Shown here in pieces: positions 1 to 13,277 of a stretch of DNA of 64,000 nucleotides. Numbering within the stretch: the stretch's first letter is position 1; the number at the start of each line of letters is the position of its first letter. The notes below the pieces were generated by a model. It searched no databases and was not told the origin of the DNA. It saw only the letters and a program-made list of their open reading frames with translations. Source of the DNA: Adineta ricciae (taxonomy: Eukaryota > Rotifera > Eurotatoria > Adinetida > Adinetidae); NCBI GenBank assembly GCA_905250025.1, contig CAJNOJ010000236.1, forward strand, positions 62,001 to 126,000, in the 5' to 3' direction. The position numbers were made by a program, and so were the translations under genes.

Positions 1-3000
1 TTCGGCAATTTGTTTTCTAGTGCAGAATCCGATCAATTAATTGCTGTATCAAAATTGTTGCTAAATGCTTTAGAAAAAGTTCTCAACACCGAAACACATA
101 AAACACACGACTCATCCCGCTTAAGAAGTTTGACTTATGTTTTAATTGGTAAATTGTCATATCGAGTGCCAAAATTATTCGCTGAAGACATTCGATTAAC
201 TCAACAATTTTTTGAAGCGTTGAAAACCGAAGATAATGAGTGCTGTTTGAATATTCAGGAAGCTTTAACGTAAGCCCCGTATCATTATATTTGCATCGCT
301 TTTATTTTGTACTATAGTTTACTGGCTTATTCTCAAAAAGATGCTAGCATAGCTAGTAAACACATGCTTCAACAATTATTGACTCAACAAGTCATTCCGA
401 ATCCATCGTCCGACGCAATACCAGTTGATTATCCCAACTGTCGCCAAGCTGCTGTCTCATACGTAATGAACGTGTTCCCATCGAACGATTGTACATCACG
501 TTTCATTCTCCTAACAGCGTGTTCAGATCGAAATGAAGACATACGCTCGTTAGCGAACCGAAATCTATTCGTAGATCAAGACGAGAATTATCCCGAGTTT
601 CAATCATTGTTAAAACTAATTCTTTCCAACGCACATGGAGATTATCCAATGGGTAAACAAACACTGGTTTACCATCCTCAGACATATCAAGAAATGATCT
701 ACTACCTTCATCGGTGTTTAATTCGACAGAGTTTTAATGGCGAAAAGAATACACCTTTATGGAAGTATGAAGAGCAACTTGCACAAATCGCACAAGTGGC
801 CCAACAAAGTCCAAAGATTTGGTATAATTACATTCAATTTCTGCTTGATTTCGTTCTTGTTGTGCATAATTGTTTATCAACATACTTCTTACTGGAAGCG
901 ATTCTTATTGGTCACCATTTGAATGATTCGGACATTCAAACATTGATACGTGATAATCTCAGTTCGTTTCGACAATTATCTCTTTTCTGCACCCGTGATG
1001 ACACACGACGTTATGCTTCGATACTTTACGCTTATGTTCTCTCGAAGAAACTAGACAATCTTCCAGCCATTGATGAATTGATCAAAATCATTCCGAATGC
1101 TAATCAGCGTTTCGAACAACGCGAAGCAAGTATTCTTGTTCTCGGTTATGTTTGTTCATACCTTCGTGACTCGAATGAGTATATCAACCATGGAAAAGAC
1201 ATCTTATTACGAATGTTCTTCGAGAATTTCAATGAGTATAGTTTAGCTTTGTTAACCTCCATTGGCCAGATAGCACGAATGAAGTGTTTTACTTCTCGTG
1301 ATGAAAATCAACTGAAATTGTTCATTGAGAAAGTCAAAACCAAGATTCGGACGATCAATGAAACGAATCGTTTGAAAGAAAAGGCTATTCAAACGTTGGG
1401 ATTTCTCGCTGTTTGTTATCGCGAACAGAGTGAAAGTATCATTGAGATTTTAACTCAATCGCTTGTTGATACCAAACAAATCGAACTTCAATTAAACATA
1501 GGTAACGAATAGAAAACCATGAAAAAATTCTTTTCTTATCTTTGCATTTCTATGTCATAGGTGATGCTCTTATTTGCTGCCTTCTTGGTGTTGACACACC
1601 ATTGGTTGATGATCCCTATCTTATACTTGATTGCAAACCACAATCTTCTTCTTATCAACTAACTTCCAATGAACACGAACTACGTCATCATCTGATTAAA
1701 TACCTTCTCGAACGTATTCTTCATTATTCCTCGGATGTTGATAATCCTCATAGTCGACAGGCGGCATTTATTTGGTTATTAACATTTCTCATCCATTGCC
1801 GTCGTCCTTATTTACAACAGACGTATCGAACTTTATTCGAATCCAAATTATTTCATTTACAGACAAATCTTATCTATGGACTATTGGATCAAGATGAACT
1901 AAATCAAGAATTAGGATGTAAATGTTTGATTTACATGTACGAAATTCTCGAAGATGAAGATATAAAATTGAAATTCAATGCGAAGTTATTCGAGCATTTC
2001 ACCGACAGTACACGTTCATTTGCTAGTCAACAGACAACAATCGCGTACGAACATAATGTACAACAAACAACGATTGACAATGCTCAAATTGCTCTCTACA
2101 AAGAACTGTGCTCATTAATGGACTTATTAAACATTGGAAAGAATGAGAAATCTCAGTTATTTTATTCGTTTCTTTATTTGGCACACGAGAATTCGATTTG
2201 GTCAACGACACGCTATGGTCAATTGTTTCATTTAGATAATTATGAAAAGAAATCGATTGAATTTATACTGATTTACATAGAGCAATTAATTTCACGATTG
2301 TATCGTCTGCTTTACGATCCACAAGTTCGCATTCAGCAATGTATCGAACGGATATGGAAGAAATTATTCGCTTCGACTAAGCAAATTTTGATTGTTGAAA
2401 AGTATTTCTCATTAATTTTTCATGAACTGTACACTGATATGTTATCATCACGATGGCGAATACGAGAAAGTATTCAACTGGCTTTCTTGGACATATTTCG
2501 CATGTTGAACAGAAAATTAATTGATAATCAGCAATATATTGAATTGTTTCAAGAACTATTTCGAAGGTTATTAGCTGTTTGTGATGACACGAAAGAATCC
2601 GTGAGAAAAGCAGCATTAACATCAATCAATTCTTTCAAACAGAATTGTTTATTGTTAGCTTGTGATCCCGCGACAACAATATCGAATTCGTAAGTTTTCC
2701 GATTCGTAAAAGAACTCAGCTAAGTCTTCGGTTTTTAGAATGAACGAATCAGAACACAAAGCTCGTGGCAGATATGTACTTGAACAAGTTCTACCAGTAC
2801 TCCTCAACGATGGACTCTACAACAAGAACGAAGACATTGCCAAATTCTCATTGAATACAATTAGTAAGTCAAAGGAATATTCATTGAAACATGGGTGTCT
2901 TCGCACACTTGCTTACGAGAGATAACATTCTTATCACAGTGACGAGTACTATTAGAAGTTCTCGTAAATATTTACGCACATGCCAATCAGAAGTTGAATC

Positions 3001-5164
3001 AAGTTTGAATGAATGTTTCTTTTCTAGTTGAGATCATTCGCTATGGTAACCGTGAGACGTTGAAGCCATACTGTACCGTGATAATCATCGCCCTATTCGA
3101 AGCATTATCATCGATTGAACCGGATATATTCAACTATGCATCAATGAAATTGTCTGCTGCTGAAATGAAAGAACAAATCGACGTTGCACGTTTGCTCTGC
3201 GCACGTTCATCGCCACTTATGGATGCCATCAATACATGTACGAATCAATACGTTGACGAAGATATTCTCGATGATCTTTCAGCAAAACTAATCGAAGCTA
3301 TCAAACACTCGATCGGACTGACAACTAAATGTCTTATTGGACAATATTTCATTACACTAGCAAATCTCTATCCGGCAAACTGCTCGAAATATGTTGGAAA
3401 ATGGATGGCTGTGCTGGTAAACACTATGAGTGCGAATTCGAACCGTACATTGAGAAAAACATACACTAGTGTATTGGGAACCATCGTTCGAATCGCGAAA
3501 CATTCGTCAATTGAAAATCTTCTCCAGAAAATTTCTACGTGGTATTATCAAACCGATGGTGATTATCAATATGTTTGCGCATTGACATTGAATTCGATAT
3601 CCCAATCAAATCACGATTTATTGATGGAATATGGACAGCAGATCTTACCATTGATTTATTTGGCTATGCAAGAGAAAAGTTTGGTGAATAAAGTCGAAGA
3701 TGAACAACAAGAAGAATTAATTTGGAAAAGTTTATGGATCGAACATACGGGAAGTTCAATAACAGGCATACAAATGTATATGAAAGGAATTATTGAAAAT
3801 ATTCGGTTAGCAATTGAACATAGTTCATACGGAATGAAAATTAAAGGTGCACGAGCAATACAAATGATTGGAGAAACATTGAAGAACAATTTAGATCAAG
3901 AGAGTCTAAATATTCTAGTCGAATATCTTTTAAAAGGACTCTACGGACGTGTTTATGAAGGAAAAGTAAGATTGTCTTATTCTTCAAAAAGAACTGCAGT
4001 TACGTGTTCGTTTTGTATTAGGAATGTTTTCTACGTGCGATCGAAACCATTTGTACACATTGCAAGTAAGTTCTCCAATCACACATATTCTTGAAAAGTC
4101 ATTTTCAAGCCTTTTTCTTTCTCGTTCTGTACTATCGATGTACTAAAACGTTACCAATGATTATTTTCATTTGAAAACATAAACATACCTTGTCTTTGAA
4201 TCACTCTATACAATATGCTCTAATCACATAACACATTGATTACATCATTCTTTCATACAGTTGTGAAATTTGTATTGTCATCATTATATGACGTTTTCAT
4301 TTATATCATCACAATGCAATTTGGTGTGAAAAGCGGATCAAATATGATTAATTCTTCTCTTTAGGGATGTATTCAAAATTTTACCTGACCTTATTCGACG
4401 TATTTATGAACAAATTCTCAAGGAATGCAAAAAAGAATCATTGACATACCGATCAGTCGCCATACGGGTTTTATCGTTACTTGCTGATCAGTATCATTTT
4501 CATGTTTACGAACTTTTCTGGACTTGGTTTGAAAAAGCGCTGAAACAACCGGTAGGCGAATTATTCAATCTGAACAACAAAGTAGTATTGAAGTCATGTT
4601 CTTTAGGATCCAAATGAAGAAATGGAAGATGATAATGATGATCCTGGTCTCTCAGATGCATATAAACGAACATTGATCGAATGTTTGCCACGTTTTTGGC
4701 CTAAAACACCTGAAATTGAAATTCAATACAAAAAATCGACATTCGATCTTCTCGTTGAAATCATTTTCCATTCAAATTGGCAATTTCAATTAATTGTTAT
4801 TCAATCTGTTAATCAAATTCTACAAAACAGTTCCACGTTAAATTCTTCGGATATCGTATCAATCATTGAACCAATCGTTAACCTTGGTCCGCGTACAAAG
4901 TCCAGTGGATTGAAACGTGAAATTCTCAGATTTCTTCAGATTTTATTCGGCAATTCTCGATATTCGACATGTATAACTGAACATGAACATCTACAAAAAG
5001 TTCTTCAATTTAATATTGATGAAATGATTCACGATAATCGTTCGTCAGAAATCAGTGAACAGGCGAAAGAAATTAAAAAATCGAATGAACATTTCTTTTT
5101 AAAACCCATTAAACACGATGAAGACATTCCCCCGCCCTCTACCGATCACACTGATTTGTTTTAA
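1..5164 (+). CDS. ECM29: ECM29 proteasome adaptor/scaffold, 5'-partial
   Basis: HEAT-repeat protein that in other eukaryotes tethers the 26S proteasome and checks its assembly, especially under stress. The reading frame is open from base 1, so the N-terminal part lies outside the window. Eight exons fit canonical splice sites: 1-269, 318-1501, 1561-2689, 2739-2863, 3028-3965, 4022-4065, 4365-4551 and 4607-5164. They give 1477 residues, against about 1845 in human. Family signatures seen include LIGKLSYRVPKLF, FEAL..E..CCLNIQEAL, a CLLEA-like LLEAILI block, and GLYGRVYEGK joined to ECFLRAIETIC. Introns 4 (164 bp) and 6 (299 bp) are long for this window. The stop is only 39 bp before the ferredoxin ATG, which suggests cotranscription. 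Confidence 0.9.
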
Positions 5165-5203
5165 TGAGAAAATTTCTCTAAAAAAGCTTTGTTTTCGTTT
5201 CAG

Positions 5204-5673
5204 ATGAGACGAAATCTCCTTAGTTTAATCACTCGAACAGTTTTCAACTCAAATTTCGTTTTCCAAAGATACTCATCCAATGCAAATCAATTCGTTAACG
5301 TTAAAGTTATCGATCGCGATCAAAAGCCAATCGACGCCAAAGCTAAAGTCGGTTCCAATATGCTCGATGTGATTCTTGATAATAAAATCGATATCGATGG
5401 ATTTGGTGCATGCGAAGGTACACTCGCTTGTTCGACGTGTCATGTGATACTTGATAGTGAAAATTATAAAACTTTACCCGAACCAGTCGAAGAAGAAAAT
5501 GATATGTTAGACTTGGCTTTCGGCTTAACACCGACATCTCGCCTTGCTTGTCAAATCATCGTGGAACCACGGATGAAAGATTGGGTGTTCGTCGTACCAA
5601 AGGTAAAACGAAGGAAACTGAGGAAATCAGATAGATATTGTCTTTGTTTTAGGATGTCAACGATCAACGTTGA
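5204..5673 (+). CDS. mitochondrial [2Fe-2S] ferredoxin (adrenodoxin-like, FDX1/FDX2 family)
   Basis: Electron carrier of the mitochondrial matrix, serving Fe-S cluster synthesis and/or P450 reduction. Two exons (5204-5602, 5653-5673) encode 139 residues. An N-terminal basic, Ser/Arg-rich presequence (about residues 1-28) is typical of matrix import. The cluster ligands are Cys70, Cys76, Cys79 (ACEGTLACSTCH) and Cys116 (SRLACQI). The EENDMLDLAFGLT block resembles FDX1 more than FDX2, while the ILD...LPEPVEEEN part is intermediate, so the paralogue is left open. The ATG at 5204 directly follows the AG of a pyrimidine-rich tract (AG at 5202-5203). This supports that start and suggests that the mature mRNA begins with a spliced-on leader or a 5' UTR exon. 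The last exon is only six codons plus the stop. Confidence 0.93.
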
Positions 5674-5819
5674 GACAAGGCAAAGAATAATTCAAATTAT
5701 TTTTGTTGGATTTTTTTAGTAAAATATCTTTTTATATTATTATTATCACTGAGATATTGGATCCTAGGAATCGTTTATTTTCCTACATGATCTTTATTCT
5801 AGATGATGAGTATTTCTTG

Positions 5820-8800
5820 ATGGGAAATCAAATTGCACATATACCTAATCAGATCCTTAACGTCGAAACCTACTTTAATGATCTAAATGGATACGACTAT
5901 GTTAAAAAGTATGCAGAGAAAATCTAAGAAGTTATCATATCGTTTTCTCTTGTAGTTTGGGTGTTACTCGATTTTTAAAAGTAGCGAAAGCAAAAACCAG
6001 GTAAAGAAATGAAAAAAAAATCCTTTTCAAAAAACTTATGCTTCTCTATAGAAATGGTTATTGTGTCATAAAAATCTTCCAGATTGTTGACCAATCCCTT
6101 CCATATGATCAATACAAAGCGCAAATACAAAGTATTTCTCATCTTTTCGAAACACGATCTCCATATTGATCATTTAGAAATCTATTCAATACTTCATGAA
6201 AAAGAAGTCGCACCATCACCATTGAAAAATTGTTTACCATTTCAAATCGTTACTGTACGTTCTCTCTCTCGTCTAAACAAACTCTCATTCGATTTTTTGA
6301 TGTTCGTTTAGAAAAACGATCGTTCGATAATCTTAACACGTCCCTACATCAAAGACAATCTATTTTATCGCTTGCAAACTCGGCCGTATCTGACTCGAAT
6401 TGAGAAGAAATGGATTGCATATCAATTGTTGATTGCCTTGAAACACATTCATCATGAGAATATCACGCATGGTGATTTGAAGATCGAAAATATTCTACTA
6501 ACAAGTTATAACTGGATCTTGTTGAGTGACTTTGCGAACTTTAAACCGACATTTTTCGCTTATGTAAGTTGAGAATATAGAATCGAAGATATGACATCTG
6601 TTTTTCAGGAGGATCCGGCTGAATATTATTATTATTTTAATGCATCACAACGAAATGTATGTTACTTAGCTCCGGAACGTTTCTACGACCAGACAAGATT
6701 TAGAAGTGACATTAATAATGATACATTTTCCACTAGCTTCGGGAAATTGGGTACACCGGCAATGGATATCTTCTCTCTCGGGTAGATTTTCTCGAAAAAA
6801 CACATCAATGATAAACTCGGAAAATTCTTCTTTTATTTCAGTTGTATCCTAACAGAACTGTTTACTGAACAACCGTTATTTACTTTAACCCAAATGCTTG
6901 ATTATCGAAATGATAGTTACGATCCGATGCCAATTGTTAATAAAATCGCCGATGTTGATATACGAGTAAAGCGTTCAACGATAATTTATTTCGAGTTTTA
7001 AGTTTTGTCTTTAGACAATGATTGCGAGTATGATCGATCGAGATCCATTGAAACGTCTGACAGCTGAACAATACCTTCAAGAACAAACTGGCAAAGCATT
7101 CCCATCATGTTTTCATACATTTCTTCTGCCATATGTACAGAAAATTCTAAAAGATTTTTCACCTGATTATGTGATCTATAAGTATGAGAATTTTTGCAGA
7201 AGAGATTTGAATTTTTTGCAAATTCGACTTGTATTTAGACTACATCGGGATTTTTCGTATATTATGAGTAGTTTATTTACGGAAGCAAGTCAAAACAACG
7301 AAAATCAAACGGAAACTGATGAAGAAAAACATCGAGAATCATCGCAATGTCTATTAATACTTCTGTCCTTGGCTTTGTCTTGTATGAGAAAACTTAAAGT
7401 ATAAATTTGATGAGAAAAAGAAGCGAAATATTGAACTTGATTTGATCAATTTTAGCATTTGCATTCTCGATTAGTAGCTTTGGAACTTTTACGTCTAATG
7501 ATTCCATTGATTGACGATCAGATTATTCTCGATCGAATTTTACCTTATGTGGTAAGCAAATACAGACGTTTGATGATTGTTTATTCGATGTTCATTGTGT
7601 AGAACGCAATGCTACATGATTCTTATCATCGTGTTCGAGCAGATGCGATACGAACACTTGTCTTTGCTATATCGTCTGTCAAGAATATCAATCAAGAAAA
7701 TGCCGATCTTTTCAGTGAATATCTCTTTCCAACTTTGGTATGAACTTCACTGAAATCTTTCAATTTATCGATAATGAATTTTGCTTTTATTCGTTTAGTC
7801 AACGCCATATGTTCAAGAGGATTGCTATGTTCGGTCAAATCTAGCGAAATATCTTTCAGTCCTAGCTGAGCATTCACTACGGTAGGAGCAACAATAAATC
7901 ATCTGCTTCACTTCTCGTGTTTCGTTCGAATAGATTCCTAGAAAAAACATATTTAATCGAAGAACGAAATCATACGATAAACAACGATTATTTCGTAAGT
8001 AGAAACTGTCTTTTTGAACCGAAATATATGATTTTCTTCGTATAACTTTGCTAGAAACTTTATGAAGAAGAATTGAAGAGTGTTCAAACATGGATGCAGG
8101 GTAAATTCGGTGATCTTATACATGGTGACAACGAAGATCAAAATGGTCAATTAGCAGAAGCGGTATGCCGATCGGATCTTATACGATTATGCACATTTTT
8201 TGGCAAACGAAAAAGTAAATTTCAAGAAAAAGAAAATTTTCACGGTAGTAAATGTTCGTATCGTTTAGCAATCGAAATCATTTGTGGACATTTGACTACA
8301 TTGTTAAGTCAACCGAATTGGCGTCTACGTGCGACACTATTCGATAGTTTGGTCACAGTTGCTTCATATATTGGACTGGAAAGTGAAGTATTTATCCAGC
8401 CATTGTTAACTCAAGTGAGAAAGAATTTCGTTTAATGAACAATTCTTCATGAATTTCCTTGAAGGGATTAACTGATGAAGAAGAATTTGTTGTTCATCGA
8501 GTATTAAAAGCGTTGGCATGTTTTGTTCGGTTGTCATTGTTGAAGCGAAAGACCATTTATGATTTTCTTCGACAAGTTGCGCCACTTGTTTGTCACCCGG
8601 TACGATTCTTGTTTAGTTGATCATTCACTATTAAATTTCATTTAGAATCTTTGGCTTCGACTGAGTGTCATCGAATTTATCAATAGTATCTGCGAAAAGT
8701 CCCACCTAGCTGATGTACATGGATTTGTAATTCCGGTGATTGAGAAATTTTTTAAATTTCCAATTGTTCAAGTGGGAAATCCAGTATGTCGTGTTTGTTT

Positions 8801-11401
8801 TTTGTATTAGATTCGAAATATGAACATTTGCTTAGGATATTCTGTACAATGCTTTGATCGAACCATTATCACGTGATTTATTTGAGTATATTCAACAAAT
8901 TCAGCCGAATGAAAATCTATTTCGACATTTAACGGACCGATCTAATGTTCGACAAATGACTGGTACCGGCCTCAAACCGGCGTATACTGAACCGGGGGAT
9001 CCCTTCGTTCGTGATGTATGAATTATTACACTTTCTTCCATTGACACTGACTGAATGTCGGATATTATTCTTTTTTAGGCATTTGATAAACTGATCGAAA
9101 TAGGAATGAAAGAAGAGGATGAAAATAAAATTTTAGCTTTGAAATTTTTTGTTAAACAAGCACCACAGTATAAAATAAGGTAACAAATACTCGAACTGAG
9201 TCAGTCTCGAAGGATAATCAATGGTTTTTATTTAGTGCAAGTGTACAAACCGAAATAACAGATCGACCAGGGACAATAAATATCAAAATACCTCCCGGAC
9301 GTCGCCATGACCTAAGTCTAAATATCAATCGAACTAACATGGAGAACTATTCCGCTAGAAATCTGAATAATGAAGGTGTAAGTTTCGCATCCTCGAAAGA
9401 TATTCTTTCATCGTTCGCCTCTATTTTTAGTCCGATTGGTCGGAAATGTTTGGAGCACCACCAATGCAAGTACCTAATCAGCAAGAGAACATTCCTCCAA
9501 GCTCAAACGATAAGACAATTCAAGAAAATACCGATGAAGCGATGTTAGTTGATACGGTTCAATATCAATTACCTTCAACAGAAAATATCACACAACATCG
9601 ACAACAGTATTTTGTCGAACCAATGACGAAGACATTGCGAACAGGTTGGACATTCGCTTCTTCGTTCGTAGACGATACTCAATATCTTTCTTTCAAGGTC
9701 TTCGTTTACAATGTTTAACCGAACAAAATAATCTAGTATTGAAACATCAAGCTATCTATCGAGAGGATTGTCAACGAGCGAAATTACTCAAACATAGTGT
9801 GCCAACGAATGTTTTTGAAATATCCGATCAAAAACTCTGGACTCCGCAAGGCACCCTCCTTGCTCACGTTCATTTACACAACGGCAAGATTACGAAGTAT
9901 GATTTCAATGACGATCGGTGAACAGACTCGATAGATTGTTTCATTTAGATTAACATCAACTCTGGTTTCACCGTCAGCTACGTATTATACGCAATATTTT
10001 GCTACAGGCGATTCCAAAGGAGCGATTCGATTGTGGGATATCAATCAATTTCAGAAATCATTAATCTTCCGGCCGTCAAGAGCCATTCGTGGAACATGTA
10101 AGTCATCAGTCGTATACAATATGAGATCGATGAAATCGACTTCTTGCTTTTCACCGTAGCATCTTCTGTTCGTGGATTAGCATTTACATCGGATAATTCG
10201 AATTTGGCTGCGTTGCGTGAAAATGGTCAATTGAATATCTTCGAGTAAGTAAAAATCGATCGTTTATTAACTAAACGAAACTTTATTGGTATGATCTAGT
10301 CTGGGCGCGGGAGCTACAGATATTCAGGAATCATTTTATAACTTAAACTTGGATGTCAAAGATGTTGGTGTACCCATCGATTTAAAATACTTCAACACTG
10401 GTTCACAAGACATTATCGCATTAGCCACATCGCAAGGATTGATTGTTGGTGTTGATACTCGATGTTCATCACCTATTTTTCGATTTAAAAACGATCTAAA
10501 TCATCGTAATATAAACCGAAACTAATGTTGTTCTCTGTTATTTTATTCAACTCAATTTAGGTTTGATAACCGCATTTGAAATTGATGAGCTTCAATCCTG
10601 GTTAGCTGTCGGTACTGGTAGTGGATTTATTGATATATGGGATATGCGTTTTCAATTATGTATACAAGGCATGCGACACCCAACAGGTAAGACAAGAGAA
10701 AGCAAATTTGAATTACCAGTGGGATAATTTGCGCTGTTTTAGGTGCACGAGTGATTTCACTTCTTCGCCATCAAGATCAACCCAGCAGTTTAATCAGTTC
10801 ATTTCAAGGTAACAACGAGGTAGCGATATGGAATATTGATAAACCACAAATTCGTCAAAAAGTCTTTTGGCCATCTCCAACAGCACCACTTTCCTTAACA
10901 CAAGTATGTCTTTGTACTAGAAAATACTTCCAATAATCGAGTAAATACTTTCTTCAGTCACTCAATCATTACATCGCAGCAATGTTTCTCTGGAAAAACG
11001 ATAGTTCGACATCATTGCTCTGCGCAGGAACAGATATGCGTATTAGAAACTGGAATTTAACCCGAGCAGATCAATCCTACATTGTCTGTCGAGGACCAGC
11101 AGACGATGATGCTTTAACAGCACGTCATCAATCAAAAGTCATCGATGGGGTTGAAGTAACCATTGAAGAATATCACAAACGAAGACACGCATCATCACCG
11201 CCGGTAGCAGCTACAGCAGCAAGTGATTCATCAATGTCACCAACGACAACAACTACCGAGTTTAGATCAACTAGATCAAGTGCCAATATCCCGCCGGCAC
11301 ATACGGATACTGTTACATCAATGCAATTAGTGATGTCGAAGGAACGTACACCGTATTTAGTAACAGTTTCATGTGATGCGGTTGTGAAAATTTGGAAATG
11401 A
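5820..11401 (+). CDS. PIK3R4: PI3-kinase regulatory subunit 4 (VPS15)
   Basis: Pseudokinase scaffold of the class III PI3-kinase (VPS34) complex, acting in autophagy and endosomal sorting. It begins MGNQIAHIPNQIL, the conserved N-myristoylation start of the family. Kinase motifs follow: VIKIF (Lys), KNCLPFQ, THGDLKIEN as catalytic loop, SDFANFKP in place of DFG, and CYLAPERF. A HEAT-like middle follows (about 7450-8990). After a Ser/Thr-rich linker, WD40 blades end at VVKIWK. About 20 short introns were followed across the gene. An apparent frameshift near 6132-6177 is a 46-bp intron (GT at 6132, AG at 6177), so the kinase domain is intact. An acceptor-like AG lies at 5801-5802, 17 nt before the ATG, and the ferredoxin stop is 146 bp upstream. 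Confidence 0.93.
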
Positions 11402-12177
11402 TAGACGATTCTTTGACGTGCTTACCCGATTGTCTTTCGTCATTCGAAAAGAAATGCACTAACATACATATATATACATATATATATATTTATACATACA
11501 AGAAATAAACAATAAGCCTAGTCTTCTGTATTCATCAAGTGTTCGAACGTTTTTATTTCTATAAATATAAATACCAACTAATTCAACCGGTCAGATTCAT
11601 TGATTTTCTGTATATTAACCTTCATATATGTACTATACAGATTTTTATAAGGAAAAAAAGCCTTCTTAACTAAAACAAAGATTTCTGTGTTCATCACTTT
11701 TTTGTTGTATACAAGCTAAGTATGGTGTTTTCGTTTATTTCTTCTTCTTCTTCTTTTTTTTCTCTTCGCTCTTTTTTTTGTATGATTTCGATACCGTACA
11801 TAAAAATCAAGACAGTTTGAAATATATCCATACACATCGATTATATATCACTTGATTTTACTCGCAAACAAATGCAAATATTTTTGAGAAAGGAACCGTC
11901 TGTGAATGAAACAGAAAAATAGTGTTGAATAACAAGTATTTTGTGATAGGAATCAATTAGAGACGATATCGACAAGAACATGTTCGTCTAATTGAACGGC
12001 GCAAAGAAAAGAGAGAGTACTTAATTGACTTTCCGTTCAATCAATCAATCAATCCTACTTTCGGTACAATTCTTTGATTCAATTCCTAATTCAAACAGTA
12101 TTATCTGTTTTCACTAAATAAATTTGACATAATATAAAGAAAAGCACTCAATCATTCAGTTACATATCTCTTGCATC
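11402..12177. other. VPS15 3' flank and intergenic spacer
   Basis: No coding signal seen. It holds an AT dinucleotide-rich stretch (11460-11500), a polyadenylation signal near 11504, TTC/T-rich tracts near 11740-11780, and an acceptor-like AG at 12158-12159 just before the next gene. Confidence 0.6.
11504..11509 (+). terminator. AATAAA polyadenylation signal of VPS15
   Basis: Canonical hexamer about 100 nt after the VPS15 stop, in AT-rich sequence and on the same strand. Confidence 0.55.
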
Positions 12178-12869
12178 ATGGTTTTCTGCGCTTCAGTAAG
12201 TCATTTCTCCTATACAAACTCAATTTCTAACGTCGAAATATCTTCTAGTGTTTACGTCCATCAAATTCGTCCATTGTAACTCACACTCAACAGCCAACAC
12301 TGTCACTAAAAAGTTTATTACGTCGTCAACTATTGAAAAAATCTACGAATATCAGCCGATCTCGTGCGCCTACACAATGTTCCAATACGCAAAACAATGT
12401 TCGATTTCAACGTCTTAACGGGTGCGTTTTATTTTTAGTTCTTATCATTTCGTCTTTTTTACATGCTTCTTTTTTTCTATTTATCTAGATCAAATTTTGT
12501 TCGAGAAGTCAATCCAATGATCGAATGTAGTTTTAAAGCGAACTCAACGAATAACTATGACATGACAATATTTCACAATGATCAAATGAACGAGACGGAC
12601 ATATCTATCTCTCATAGACGAAAGAAGAACATTCCACGTTGGGCACGAAGTAAGATTTGAGAAAAAATGGTGATTCAGGAAAAAGAATCTCATCGTTTCA
12701 TTCAGAGAGTCAAATACAATTGGCATTTATCAATCAAATTTATTTCAACGACAAGAATCCCGAAGAGATCTTTGGTTCAATTCAACTTGATTTAGCTCGC
12801 GAAATGATGCAATCAATCGATACAACTGATCTTTATTCTTCTACTCTATTTCCTCCGAACTTTGTTTGA
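12178..12869 (+). CDS. INCENP-like IN-box protein (miniature)
   Basis: Probable inner-centromere/Aurora B-activating protein. Four exons (12178-12195, 12249-12421, 12489-12649, 12706-12869) keep phase and give 171 residues. The C-terminal part reads NIPRWAR, then QIQLAFINQIYFNDKNPEEI, then FGSIQLDLARE. It follows the INCENP IN-box order: IPTWAR, a helix of the QAIIHQYY type, ELFG, LDLEDIF. Known INCENPs are several hundred to about 900 residues, with an N-terminal CEN module and a long single helix. Here only about 110 mostly basic and polar residues precede the box. The C-terminal Thr-Ser-Ser activation motif is not evident; YSST is the nearest. It could be a functional short paralogue or a product of gene reduction. 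An acceptor-like AG lies 18 nt before the ATG. Confidence 0.72.
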
Positions 12870-12883
12870 TTTGTTTTTCTTAA

Positions 12884-12889
12884 AATAAA
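12884..12889 (+). terminator. AATAAA polyadenylation signal of the INCENP-like gene
   Basis: Hexamer 15 nt after the stop at 12869, followed by T-rich sequence. Confidence 0.5.
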
Positions 12890-13277
12890 TTTCGTATTTT
12901 AATTCATGATTAAATGATTCTTTTATTGAGTAAATATTAAATGAAGAAGCAAGCATATGATTAAATGAATACGATACAACACGTACGAATAAAGAGAGCG
13001 AGTAAGCGCACTATTAAGCATAAAGTTAGATATATGAGCGTGCTAAAGAAAGAGAGAAAAGAAGTGAAAGTTAAATATTCATGTTCATTGAAATGTTCTT
13101 CATATAATAGACGGTCTGCGTAACCAATCGAGTAACAGACGAGAAGATTTTTGTTGTCAAACCACAGGCTGGCTTTTGGGCAACATCTTGAATCGCCGTT
13201 GGTATCGATGGTGCTTGACCAGTACCGTCTTGAATCGTCGTCATCGGCTCTAGACGACGATTTGATACGGGGGTTTG

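Noticed and set aside
2942..3025. Extra ECM29 exon between 2940 and 3015
   Set aside because: Direct joining of 2863 to 3028 gives NTI-IEIIRYG, as expected from homologues; the candidate exon would run into a stop.
6084..6311. Apparent frameshift in the VPS15 kinase domain
   Set aside because: A 46-bp GT-AG intron (6132-6177) joins the two frames and restores QYKAQIQK-IYSILHEKE...NCLPFQ, as in homologues.
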